A DNA stretch of 64,000 nt from CAIVAT01 sp037128705. Its GTDB lineage: Bacteria; Bacteroidota; Bacteroidia; Bacteroidales; FEN-979. Positions 1 to 7,900 of the stretch are shown here, in pieces. Position 1 is the first letter of the stretch. Each line of letters starts with the position of its first letter. A program made the translations under genes and the position numbers. The notes under the pieces are model-generated. The model searched no databases, was not told where the DNA came from, and was given only the letters and a program-made list of their open reading frames with translations. The stretch is from assembly GCA_037128705.1 (NCBI GenBank), contig JBAXVX010000022.1, forward strand, positions 6,213 to 70,212, in the 5' to 3' direction.

Positions 1-1509
1 GCAGCCATACGGGCAGGCCATCACCTCGATAATCTGAAAACTCTCACGACCGGCTTCAATCTCTTCGATCAGCGATTTCGCATGGGCCAGCCCACTTACC
101 GCAGCCACATTCAAAATAGTCTTTCCCAGTTTGACCCTTGCCTCCTTTTTGTTTTTAAGCCCGCGTAATTCACCGATCTTAAGGGTGCTCATCTCCAGGC
201 CTGTCATCATAAAATGCATGGTCCTTAACAATCCCTCGAGATGTCCCCCGGAAACGTCAAACAAATTACCTGATGAACTGCGCATGCTGAAAGCGGCGTC
301 GCTTGGCTCAGGCTCAAGGTTGTTGAAATCGATCCCGAGCAGTTTTATCAGTTTTGTAAGTTCCCTGGTTGTGATCACTGCATCCACATATCGTGAATTA
401 CCATCTTTCATCCGGTCACGGTCGGCTTCATACTTCCTGGAAGTACAGGGCATCACCGATACCATAAACACATTCTCTGATTTTTGGCCGGCTGAACTGG
501 CAATGTGGTTTTTAACAAGGCGTCCCATGATCTGTTGGGGCGAAAAACTGGTCGATAAACTGGGCTTCAAATATGGCTTGTTTTCTTCAATATACCTGAC
601 CCACGACGGACAACAGGATGTGAACATTGGGAGGCTGTTCCCGCTGTTCAATCTTTCAATAAACCCGGCTGCCTCCTCCATAAGGTTCAGGTCAGCACCC
701 ATGGAGGTGTCAAAAACCTGCCTGAATCCCGCTTTTTTCAATGCGGCTCGCAAAAGGTTCAGAATATCCTTACTGGCTTTGATGTTAAAATCCTCTGCAA
801 TGGAGGCAGGAACAGTAGGGGAGAACTGGATCACGGGAAATAGTTCCGGGTTATTCAGTGCTTCGAGAACCACATTTATACTGGATTTTTCAGCTAAGGC
901 TCCTGTGGGACAAACCATGATGCACTGACCGCATTTAACGCAGGTTTGGGTATTCAGTCCTTTGTTGTAAGAAGTTCCGATCCTGCTTTCTGTTCCCCTC
1001 CCAATCACATCAATGGCAGAAACCCCGATCATATCATCACAAATCCGGATGCACCGGCCGCATAAAACGCATTTTGCAGGATCACGCACAATGGAGGGAC
1101 ATACATTGTCGATCTGGATCCTTTGCCGCCTGCCAATATATTTCCGCTCCCTGACATTCATTTCAACAGCTAGGTTCTGTAAGTCGCACGTTCCGCTTCG
1201 GTCGCAGTAAAGGCAGTCATCAGGATGGGCTGCAAGCAGTAATTCTACCAGAACTTTTCTTGCCTTAAGCACTTTAGGAGAATGGGTTTTGATTTTCATC
1301 CATTCAGTTACCTGGTGTGAGCACGAGGGGACAAGCCCCGCGATTCCATCAACCTCAACAACACACATTCTGCAGCCACCGGATGGACTGTAACCGTTCA
1401 TGTAACAAAGGGTTGGAACATGGATCCCCATACGGTCAAGCACATTTTTAATCGTTTCGCCCCTTTTGGCTGAAACCTGCTGATTGTTTACCTCAATGTT
1501 AAATTGCAT
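1..1509 (-). CDS. hydA: [FeFe]-hydrogenase catalytic subunit HydA, operon A (3' end beyond window)
   Basis: Catalytic subunit of a cytoplasmic NAD-linked [FeFe]-hydrogenase that interconverts protons and H2. The 503 visible codons start at ATG 1509 (MQFNIEVNNQ) and run off the left edge. In order there is an N-terminal [2Fe-2S] plant-ferredoxin-like domain, a His-Cys3 [4Fe-4S] site around residues 95-115, a two-cluster ferredoxin domain near residues 140-200, then the H-cluster domain with L1 TSCCPSW (about residue 298), L2 MPCTSRK (about 354) and the start of L3 MACPYGC exactly at the window edge. All H-cluster cysteines visible so far are present. It follows hydB by 6 bp, so the two are co-transcribed. 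The C-terminus cannot be seen. Confidence 0.95.
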   Translation of the reverse strand, partial: MQFNIEVNNQQVSAKRGETIKNVLDRMGIHVPTLCYMNGYSPSGGCRMCVVEVDGIAGLVPSCSHQVTEWMKIKTHSPKVLKARKVLVELLLAAHPDDCLYCDRSGTCDLQNLAVEMNVRERKYIGRRQRIQIDNVCPSIVRDPAKCVLCGRCIRICDDMIGVSAIDVIGRGTESRIGTSYNKGLNTQTCVKCGQCIMVCPTGALAEKSSINVVLEALNNPELFPVIQFSPTVPASIAEDFNIKASKDILNLLRAALKKAGFRQVFDTSMGADLNLMEEAAGFIERLNSGNSLPMFTSCCPSWVRYIEENKPYLKPSLSTSFSPQQIMGRLVKNHIASSAGQKSENVFMVSVMPCTSRKYEADRDRMKDGNSRYVDAVITTRELTKLIKLLGIDFNNLEPEPSDAAFSMRSSSGNLFDVSGGHLEGLLRTMHFMMTGLEMSTLKIGELRGLKNKKEARVKLGKTILNVAAVSGLAHAKSLIEEIEAGRESFQIIEVMACPYGC

Positions 1510-1515
1510 GTTGGC

Positions 1516-3465
1516 TTATTTGAAGTAAATAGCATTAAACTTACAACTCTCGAAACATATGCCGCATCCGTTGCACTTTGACTCAACGATGAAATGTGGA
1601 AATTTGATGGATCCCACAATGGCGTTCTCCGGGCATTTCTTCTGACACACATTGCATCCGTTGCAAACCTCCACATCGATAAAAAATGTCCGCAGATCAC
1701 GGCATACTCCTGCCTGGCATTTCCGGTCAAAAATATGCTCTTCATACTCTTCCCGGAACCATTTAAGTGAGGAGAGTACCGGGTTGGGCGCATTTTGACC
1801 CAGTCCGCACAGGGATGTATCCCTGATGACCTCTGCAATGCTTTCAAGTTCCACCACCCCTTTAAACCTTTCGAGTGTTTCATGGGTCTTTTCTTCCCTC
1901 GGGCGGCGTGTGATTTCTTCAAGGATTTTCAGCATCCGGCCGGTTCCTTCGCGACAGGGGATACATTTCCCGCAGCTCTCTTTTTGAAGGAATTCCATAA
2001 AGAAAAGGGATAAATTCACCATGCAGGTATCCTCATCCAGGATGATGATTCCTCCTAAGGCCATAGAATAACCAGACTCCTGCATGGTTTCGTATCCTAC
2101 CGGGGTATCCAGGTGGTCTGCAGGAATACAAACACCCGTTGGCCCACCCAGCTGGATGGCTTTGAGTTTCCTGCCATTTTTTACACCACCGCCGCATTGG
2201 TTGACAATTTCAGAAAGGGTGGTCCCCATGGGTATTTCAATGAATCCTGAATGGATACCCTTCCCGGCAATGCTGAACATCTTTGTCCCCCTGCTTTGTT
2301 TTGTTCCGATCGATTTAAACCATGATGGACCATTTTCAAGGATGGACGGGATATTCGCCAGGGTCTCCACATTATTCACAACAGTCGGATGACCGAACAA
2401 TCCCTTTTCAGCAGGGAAGGGAGGTTTTGCCTGGGGGATTCCCCTTCGACCTTCAAGGTTGGCGATCAATGCAGTTTCTTCACCGCATACAAACGCCCCT
2501 GCTCCCTGGCGCAGGTGAATATTCAGGTTGAAGCCGCTTCCGAAGATGTTTTCGCCTGTGAAACCATATTCCTTTGCCTGCTTCAGGGCATTTTCAAGGA
2601 TCCGGATGGGTTCCTCATAATCAGACTTTAAATAGATATACGCGTTATTGGCGCCGATTGCATAAGCGGCAATAGCAATGCCCTCCAGGATGCGGTGAGG
2701 ATCCCCTTCGATGAGGGCCCTGTTCATGAAGGCCCCGGGATCGCTTTCGTCAGCATTGCAAATGAGGTATTTTTGATCGCTCCCGGTTCCGTGGGCTACA
2801 ACCCATTTTTTTCCTGTCAGGAATCCGCCACCCCCGCGGCCACGCAATTCACTTTGTTCAACTATGTCACATACTTTATCTGCGGTGTAGTTCAACACTG
2901 TCTTGTACAGGGATCTGTAACCGCCAAATGCAAGGTAGTCATCAATTGAATGTGGCGAAATGACACCGGAATTCCGAAGAACAATTTTATGCTGGTTGGC
3001 GAAAAATGGATGCTGATCAATATAAGGAATGTTTGACCAATCTTCGTGCGTGGCGTGTTTGTATTGTCCCAGTGCCATTTCAGGAACAAGCGAATGGTGA
3101 AAAACTGAGTTTAAGAGGTCTTCAACTCTTTCTTCGGTTGCATGGTGAAATGAAATCCGTGACTTGCCAGGCAACTGAACATCGAGCAAAGGTTCAGCCG
3201 AACACAAACCCAGGCAGCCAACCTTTACAACTTCAGCATCCAGATTGTTGGTTTTCAAAAATTTATAAACGGCTTCAAGGGTCTTGCCGGCACCAGCAAT
3301 CATTCCGCAGGTACCCATTCCAATGTATATAACCGGACGGGTCACTTTTTCTCTCCTGCAAATGGCAAGTTTATCGGCAGTGGTTTTATCAAAGATGTTG
3401 GAATATGCTTTCAGGATCTTTTCGACCAGAAATTCTTTGTTTTCATTTGAATCCGATGTGGTCAT
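1516..3465 (-). CDS. hydB: NADH-oxidising flavoprotein subunit HydB (NuoF-like), operon A
   Basis: Flavoprotein subunit that passes electrons between NAD(H) and HydA. At 649 residues it has the full bifurcating-type layout: an N-terminal thioredoxin-like [2Fe-2S] domain (GTCGMIAGAG then GCLGLC), the NuoF FMN/NADH core with the glycine-rich RGRGGGGF loop near residue 210, the NuoF [4Fe-4S] motif ESCGKCIPCR near residue 495, and a C-terminal two-[4Fe-4S] ferredoxin domain (CNGCNVCQKKC and CNGCGICFESC). In Thermotoga HydABC the C-terminal domain is the mobile bridge linked to bifurcation; bifurcation here is inferred from that layout. The gene starts 1 bp after hydC ends. Confidence 0.95.
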   Translation of the reverse strand: MTTSDSNENKEFLVEKILKAYSNIFDKTTADKLAICRREKVTRPVIYIGMGTCGMIAGAGKTLEAVYKFLKTNNLDAEVVKVGCLGLCSAEPLLDVQLPGKSRISFHHATEERVEDLLNSVFHHSLVPEMALGQYKHATHEDWSNIPYIDQHPFFANQHKIVLRNSGVISPHSIDDYLAFGGYRSLYKTVLNYTADKVCDIVEQSELRGRGGGGFLTGKKWVVAHGTGSDQKYLICNADESDPGAFMNRALIEGDPHRILEGIAIAAYAIGANNAYIYLKSDYEEPIRILENALKQAKEYGFTGENIFGSGFNLNIHLRQGAGAFVCGEETALIANLEGRRGIPQAKPPFPAEKGLFGHPTVVNNVETLANIPSILENGPSWFKSIGTKQSRGTKMFSIAGKGIHSGFIEIPMGTTLSEIVNQCGGGVKNGRKLKAIQLGGPTGVCIPADHLDTPVGYETMQESGYSMALGGIIILDEDTCMVNLSLFFMEFLQKESCGKCIPCREGTGRMLKILEEITRRPREEKTHETLERFKGVVELESIAEVIRDTSLCGLGQNAPNPVLSSLKWFREEYEEHIFDRKCQAGVCRDLRTFFIDVEVCNGCNVCQKKCPENAIVGSIKFPHFIVESKCNGCGICFESCKFNAIYFK

Positions 3466-3466
3466 C

Positions 3467-3931
3467 TTATTCTGTTTTATCTTTGAGAGAACGGATGATT
3501 TGCGTTAATTCATCAGGCGAAACATGGTGGTAATACAAGTCGTTAATCCGTATCACCGGCGCTGATTCACAGGCTCCCATGCAATTCGAAATTTCAAGGC
3601 TGAACTTACGGTCACGGCTTGTACTCCCGGCCTTGACTTTGAGCTGCTTTTCAAGTTCGGCCAGGTAATTTGATGAACCAAACAGGTGGCAGGCCGTACC
3701 CCTGCATATCCGGATATGAAACTGACCCAGCGGTTTAAACCGGAAATGATCATAAAATGCAGCAACGGCGAAAACTTTGTTGGTAGGTACTTTAAGATAC
3801 CTTCCAACCTCATCCAACAACACTTCAGGAAGATATCCCTGCTCTTTCTGGATATCCTGTAAAATAGGAATCAATGCATCCTTCCTGTTTGATGGATATT
3901 TGGTCAGTATATGCTCCAGCGGTTCTTTCAT
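3467..3931 (-). CDS. hydC: [2Fe-2S] thioredoxin-like subunit HydC (NuoE-like), operon A
   Basis: Small electron-transfer subunit of the HydABC hydrogenase. The 154-residue protein is a typical NuoE-like domain: a helical N-terminus followed by a thioredoxin-fold [2Fe-2S] domain with ligands CRGTAC and CMGAC. It is the first gene of operon A (hydC-hydB-hydA). The 150-bp AT-rich gap before it is shared with the divergent sensory hydrogenase gene at 4082; a Bacteroidota-type -7 element (TATTTTTG on the minus strand, 3961-3968) lies there, without a good -33 partner. Confidence 0.94.
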   Translation of the reverse strand: MKEPLEHILTKYPSNRKDALIPILQDIQKEQGYLPEVLLDEVGRYLKVPTNKVFAVAAFYDHFRFKPLGQFHIRICRGTACHLFGSSNYLAELEKQLKVKAGSTSRDRKFSLEISNCMGACESAPVIRINDLYYHHVSPDELTQIIRSLKDKTE

Positions 3932-4081
3932 GATTAAAATAATATTGGATAACTGCCTTACAAAAATAACATATAAAAATGAACATTAAAAAATTTTATT
4001 GTGAAATATTTATCAATGTGAATAATTAAACAAATATTATTAACCTCTTTTTGTGATAAATAATTTATTTTTTGCTCTTTT

Positions 4082-5995
4082 ATGCCGACAGATATGCTTA
4101 ACTTTGACCATCAGAACCACTTTATGACATCAGACCCCCTTTTTACAATATCCCACGAGTTATGCATTAAATGTTATTCTTGCGTTAGGATTTGCCCCGT
4201 AAAGGCTATCCGGGTGGACGTCAGTTCTGAACTACCCTCAATCATCCCGAATCGTTGTATAGGCTGCGGAAGTTGTTACAGGACTTGTGCGCCTCATGCC
4301 ATAACATACCGGAGTTCCATTGAAAATACGAAGGCATTGTTATCCTCCGGCGACAAAGTAGCCGCAATCTGCGATCCTACCATCTCGGGTGAATTCCATG
4401 ACATAACAGACTACAGGAAATTCATTGAGATGATCAAACAGCTTGGGTTTACCTATGTCAGCGAAGCCTCTTTCGGGGTTGACCTGGTCGCCATGAAATA
4501 CAAGGAGCTCTTTGAAAACTTCAGGGGGAAGTATTACATCACGGCAAATTGCCCATCGGTAGTCTCCTTCATCGAGAAATACAACCCAGAGTTGATCATT
4601 AACCTTGCACCCATTGTATCTCCGATGGTTGCCACCGCAAAAATAATCCGACAGAAGTACGGAGAGAAGGTCAGGATTGTTTTCATTGGCCCGTGCATCG
4701 CCACCAAAGATGAGGCGTTGAAATTTGAAGGCGACGCAACAATTGATGCTGTTCTGACCTTTGTTGAACTCAGGCAGCTGTTTAATGATTTTAATATCCG
4801 GGAGAGCCAGGTGGAGTTTTCAGAGTTTGATCCTCCCCTGGGTTACAAAGGCTCACTCTATCCGATAAGCAACGGGCTTCTCCAGGCAGGTGAGATCAGT
4901 GAGGACCTGCTTACGGGGAGCGTAATTACGACCGAAGGCCGGAATAACATGTTAGATGCTGTGAAGGAGTTTGATTCAAGAATTGAACTGATCAAGCGAA
5001 ACTTCAATGTGTTTTATGACGAAGGATGCCTGATGGGACCGGGAACATCACCCGGAGGTGAGAAATTTTTACGAAGGACACTGGTAACAGAGTATGTCGA
5101 TAAACGGCTGGTAAAATTCGACAAATCGGTTTGGGATGAGGAAATGGCACTGTTTGCAACACTTGATCTCTCGAGGCAGTTTTTTCCTGATGACCAGCGT
5201 TTGCCGGTTCCTGATGATGATAAAATTGCCGAAGTATTGAAAATGATTGACCGCGAGGGTCAAATGTACAATGAGGTTGGTTGTGAATCCTGTGGATATG
5301 CAAATTGCCGGGAATTGGCCATTGCCATTTCCCAGGGCCTTGCAACAACCGAAATGTGTCATGTGTTCAGCGGTCATAACAGGCAGGAATACATCCAGAC
5401 ACTCCGTGCCACCAACGAGAGCCTGGCAAAAACAAAAACAGCATTGGCCGAGTCGGAAGAGAAGGCAAAACATGAGCAGGAGGCCCAGAAAGAATCAGCC
5501 GATATTATTTCCACCATGCTCCAGAAACTGATTTCAGGCGTTGTGATCGTGGATGAAGATCTGAAGATATATCAGTCTAACAAAGCTTTTATACGGATAG
5601 TCGGGGAGGAGGCCGCCATGATTGATGAAGTGATTCCCGGATTGGTTGGCGCTGACCTTAAATCATTGCTCCCGGTTCATTTCTACAAGATGTTCTCCTA
5701 TGTGTTGTCATCAGATGAACCAATTGAAAACAAGGACGTTCAGTTTGGCGATATCAAATTAGGCGTTTCCATTTTCTCCATCCGTAGTCATAAATATGTC
5801 GGAGGAATATTACGCGACATGTATGTTCCGGAACTGAGGAAGGAACAAATTGTCAACCGCCTTTCTGAAGTCATTGATGAAAACTTCGACATGGTTCAGA
5901 AAATAGCCTATCTGTTGGGAGAGGGAGCCGCAAAATCGGAACAGATGCTCAATTCGGTGATCGATACCTATAAAAACCCGGGGAAGAAGACGTGA
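4082..5995 (+). CDS. Sensory [FeFe]-hydrogenase-like PAS protein with degenerate H-cluster site
   Basis: Probable redox or H2 sensor rather than a working hydrogenase. Domains in order: two-[4Fe-4S] ferredoxin (CIKCYSCVRIC near residue 28, CIGCGSCYRTC near 58); hydrogenase large-subunit-like domain (about 90-370); a CESCGYANC Fe-S domain of PF04060 type (about 398-425); a coiled linker; and a PAS domain (about 470-600). The H-cluster motifs are altered: L1 reads TANCPSVVSF instead of TSCCPxW, L2 keeps GPCIATKDE, and L3 reads EGCLMGPG instead of MACPGGC. The proton-relay Cys and the bridging Cys are therefore missing. Group C (HydS-like) sensory hydrogenases have this ferredoxin-hydrogenase-PAS order. 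Start 4082 is taken as the longest; ATG 4124 is an alternative. Confidence 0.88.
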   Translation: MPTDMLNFDHQNHFMTSDPLFTISHELCIKCYSCVRICPVKAIRVDVSSELPSIIPNRCIGCGSCYRTCAPHAITYRSSIENTKALLSSGDKVAAICDPTISGEFHDITDYRKFIEMIKQLGFTYVSEASFGVDLVAMKYKELFENFRGKYYITANCPSVVSFIEKYNPELIINLAPIVSPMVATAKIIRQKYGEKVRIVFIGPCIATKDEALKFEGDATIDAVLTFVELRQLFNDFNIRESQVEFSEFDPPLGYKGSLYPISNGLLQAGEISEDLLTGSVITTEGRNNMLDAVKEFDSRIELIKRNFNVFYDEGCLMGPGTSPGGEKFLRRTLVTEYVDKRLVKFDKSVWDEEMALFATLDLSRQFFPDDQRLPVPDDDKIAEVLKMIDREGQMYNEVGCESCGYANCRELAIAISQGLATTEMCHVFSGHNRQEYIQTLRATNESLAKTKTALAESEEKAKHEQEAQKESADIISTMLQKLISGVVIVDEDLKIYQSNKAFIRIVGEEAAMIDEVIPGLVGADLKSLLPVHFYKMFSYVLSSDEPIENKDVQFGDIKLGVSIFSIRSHKYVGGILRDMYVPELRKEQIVNRLSEVIDENFDMVQKIAYLLGEGAAKSEQMLNSVIDTYKNPGKKT

Positions 5996-6018
5996 CACGG
6001 AACACGTGACGCGTGACA
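5991..6018 (+). repeat. Heptamer tandem repeat, CGTGACA-type (4 units)
   Basis: Four consecutive 7-mers CGTGACA, CGGAACA, CGTGACG, CGTGACA fill most of the gap between the sensory hydrogenase gene and the phosphatase gene. The stop codon TGA (5993-5995) lies inside the first unit. It shares the 7-bp period and position of the arrays at 7806, 48607 and 56062, with a different unit sequence. Confidence 0.75.
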
Positions 6019-6034
6019 ATTCTATTCTTATTCA

Positions 6035-7219
6035 GTGGACGAAAAATTTTACATCGAGGTTAACTGTCAGCAAAAATGCCATGGCGAAGCCCGGGTTTGC
6101 GGTGATGTGTTCATATCCCGCAGGATCAAGGAGGAGGGCCGGATTATCGTTGTATTGTCCGACGGGATGGGCCATGGAATTAAGGCCAACATGCTGGGAA
6201 CGCTTACGGCCACGCTCGCCGTAAATTTCACACAGGAGCATAAAAGCGTACAGAAAATTACTGAGATCATCATGAAAACACTGCCGGTCGACAGCATGAA
6301 GAAGATGAATTATTCGACCTTTACCATCGTTGAAATTGATGTAGACGGAGAGGTGCGCATCCTGGAATATGAAAATCCGAAGACACTCATTTTACGGGGA
6401 TCAAAACTATATGAACCGGAGTGGAATTGCGTGGTGCTTGAAGGTGAAAAAAATGTCGGTCGGGAGGTACTTACCACTACATTTAAACCACAAAAGGAGG
6501 ACAGGATCGTATTTTGTTCCGACGGGGTCACCCAGTCAGGCCTTGGAAGTGAGCGGCTGCTGATGGGGTGGGGGGCCGAAAACCTTCAAAAGTTTGTTGA
6601 AGACTCCATCAGGGACGAGCAGGACATCTCGGCGGTCAAATTGGGAACAAGGGTTGTTAACAAGGCCAATCAGAATGATAATTTTCATCCGCTGGATGAT
6701 ATAAGTTGCGGGGTCATTTATTTCAGGGAACCACGCAAACTGATGATATTTTCCGGTCCTCCCCAGGATCCTGCGGTCGATGCCATGTTCACCGGACTTT
6801 TAAAACAGTTTGAAGGGAAGAAGATCATTTGCGGGGCTACTACGGCCGATATGGTTGCCCGGGAATGGAGCGAAGAGATCATCGATTCCAAAGTGAGGTA
6901 TGATATGGAATTACCGCCGGTTTCGCACATGAACGGGGTTGAGCTGATTACCGAAGGAATCCTGACCCTGAGTAAAGTCAGCGAACTGCTCAAGAAATAC
7001 AACAACAACTATATGCTTGGCAAAGGGCCGGCCGACGAAATCATAAGATTCCTGATTGAAAGTGATGAGATTCATTTCCTGGTTGGAACAAACATCAACA
7101 CAGCCCACCAGGATCCCACCATGCCGGTTGAACTGGAACTACGCCGTACGGTCGTTCACCGGATCACCCGCACCCTCGAGGAGAAGTTCCTGAAAGAGGT
7201 GACCATGAAGTTTTTCTGA
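6035..7219 (+). CDS. SpoIIE/PP2C-type serine phosphatase
   Basis: Predicted Mn/Mg-dependent phosphoserine phosphatase of the SpoIIE/RsbU type. The catalytic domain spans roughly residues 1-220, with the metal-binding DGMGHG motif near residue 48 and a second acidic motif FCSDGVTQSG near 160. A C-terminal region of about 150 residues (from about 235) has no family I recognise. The start is GTG 6035, which gives DEKFYIEVNCQQK; no better upstream start is available. It follows the PAS hydrogenase-like gene by 39 bp on the same strand, so the phosphatase probably acts as that sensor's output. The substrate, perhaps an anti-sigma-antagonist-like protein, is not encoded in the window. Confidence 0.85.
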   Translation: MDEKFYIEVNCQQKCHGEARVCGDVFISRRIKEEGRIIVVLSDGMGHGIKANMLGTLTATLAVNFTQEHKSVQKITEIIMKTLPVDSMKKMNYSTFTIVEIDVDGEVRILEYENPKTLILRGSKLYEPEWNCVVLEGEKNVGREVLTTTFKPQKEDRIVFCSDGVTQSGLGSERLLMGWGAENLQKFVEDSIRDEQDISAVKLGTRVVNKANQNDNFHPLDDISCGVIYFREPRKLMIFSGPPQDPAVDAMFTGLLKQFEGKKIICGATTADMVAREWSEEIIDSKVRYDMELPPVSHMNGVELITEGILTLSKVSELLKKYNNNYMLGKGPADEIIRFLIESDEIHFLVGTNINTAHQDPTMPVELELRRTVVHRITRTLEEKFLKEVTMKFF

Positions 7220-7231
7220 TCCAGGCGCTTA

Positions 7232-7266
7232 GAAAAAAAGCCTGCCGGATCTTCATCCAACAGGCT
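7232..7266 (-). terminator. Rho-independent terminator of hydrogenase operon B
   Basis: Read on the minus strand, an AGCCTG/CAGGCT stem (7261-7266 with 7239-7244) contains an inner GGAT-CTTC-ATCC stem and is followed by a seven-T tract (7232-7238). It lies just after the stop of hydC at 7301 and also separates that operon from the convergent phosphatase gene ending at 7219. Confidence 0.8.
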
Positions 7267-7300
7267 CTGCAACCTAGTATTAACCAAAAAACATAAGCTG

Positions 7301-7780
7301 CTAATTGTTGTATTCAGCAACAATATCTTTCACTCCGTCGGGAGAAACACGGCCATAAACTTTTTCGCCGACCAGCACAACCGGCGCAAGTCCGCAGGCT
7401 CCCACGCAACGCAGACAACTCAGTGAAAATTTTCCATCAGCGGTTGTTTCGCCAACCTGGATTTTCAGAACGCGTCTGAACTCCTCCAGCACCTTTTCTG
7501 CACCCCTTACATAGCAAGCTGTTCCCAGGCAAATTGAAATGGGATGCTGGCCTTTCGGAGTCATCGTGAAAAAAGAATAGAAGGTCACCACACCATAAAC
7601 ATGGGCTACCGATACGTTTAATTCCTTTGCAATTACCTCCTGCAATTCAGCAGGAAGATAACCGAAAATGCTCTGGGCTTTATGCAAAACATTGATAAGC
7701 TCGCCTTTGTCATTGTTGAAAGATTTGCAAACCTCCTTAAGCTCCTGCAACTTCCTTTCCGATAATTTTATCTTGGCCAT
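7301..7780 (-). CDS. hydC: [2Fe-2S] thioredoxin-like subunit HydC (NuoE-like), operon B
   Basis: Small [2Fe-2S] electron-transfer subunit of hydrogenase B. The 159 residues give a full NuoE-like domain with ligand motifs CLGTAC and CVGACGLAP. It is the last gene of operon B (Fd-like, hydB, hydA, hydC), unlike operons A and C where hydC comes first. It is separated from hydA by 120 bp, of which 91 bp is a heptamer repeat array, and is followed by a clear terminator. Confidence 0.94.
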   Translation of the reverse strand: MAKIKLSERKLQELKEVCKSFNNDKGELINVLHKAQSIFGYLPAELQEVIAKELNVSVAHVYGVVTFYSFFTMTPKGQHPISICLGTACYVRGAEKVLEEFRRVLKIQVGETTADGKFSLSCLRCVGACGLAPVVLVGEKVYGRVSPDGVKDIVAEYNN

Positions 7781-7805
7781 ATGAAAAAGTTAAAAGTCAA
7801 AAACG

Positions 7806-7896
7806 TCATTGGGCATTAGGCATTAGCCATTAGGCATTGGGCATTGGGCATTAGGCATTAGGCACTTGTCATTCGTCATTCGTCATTCGTCACTCG
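7806..7896 (-). repeat. Heptamer tandem repeat, 13 units (GCATTAG / TCATTCG)
   Basis: Thirteen uninterrupted 7-mers on the plus strand: TCATTGG, then GCATTAG or GCATTGG variants (one CCATTAG), GCACTTG, three TCATTCG and TCACTCG. The array fills nearly all of the gap between the hydA stop (7901) and the hydC start (7780) inside operon B. The unit changes in mid-array while the 7-bp period holds. It is too short-period for CRISPR and has no spacers. Confidence 0.9.
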
Positions 7897-7900
7897 TTTT

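Noticed and set aside
131..928. 265-residue open frame on the plus strand
   Set aside because: It lies wholly over hydA of operon A on the other strand, whose motifs are clear; the frame has no domain.
7806..7896. CRISPR array
   Set aside because: The period is 7 bp, with no spacers and no cas genes nearby.
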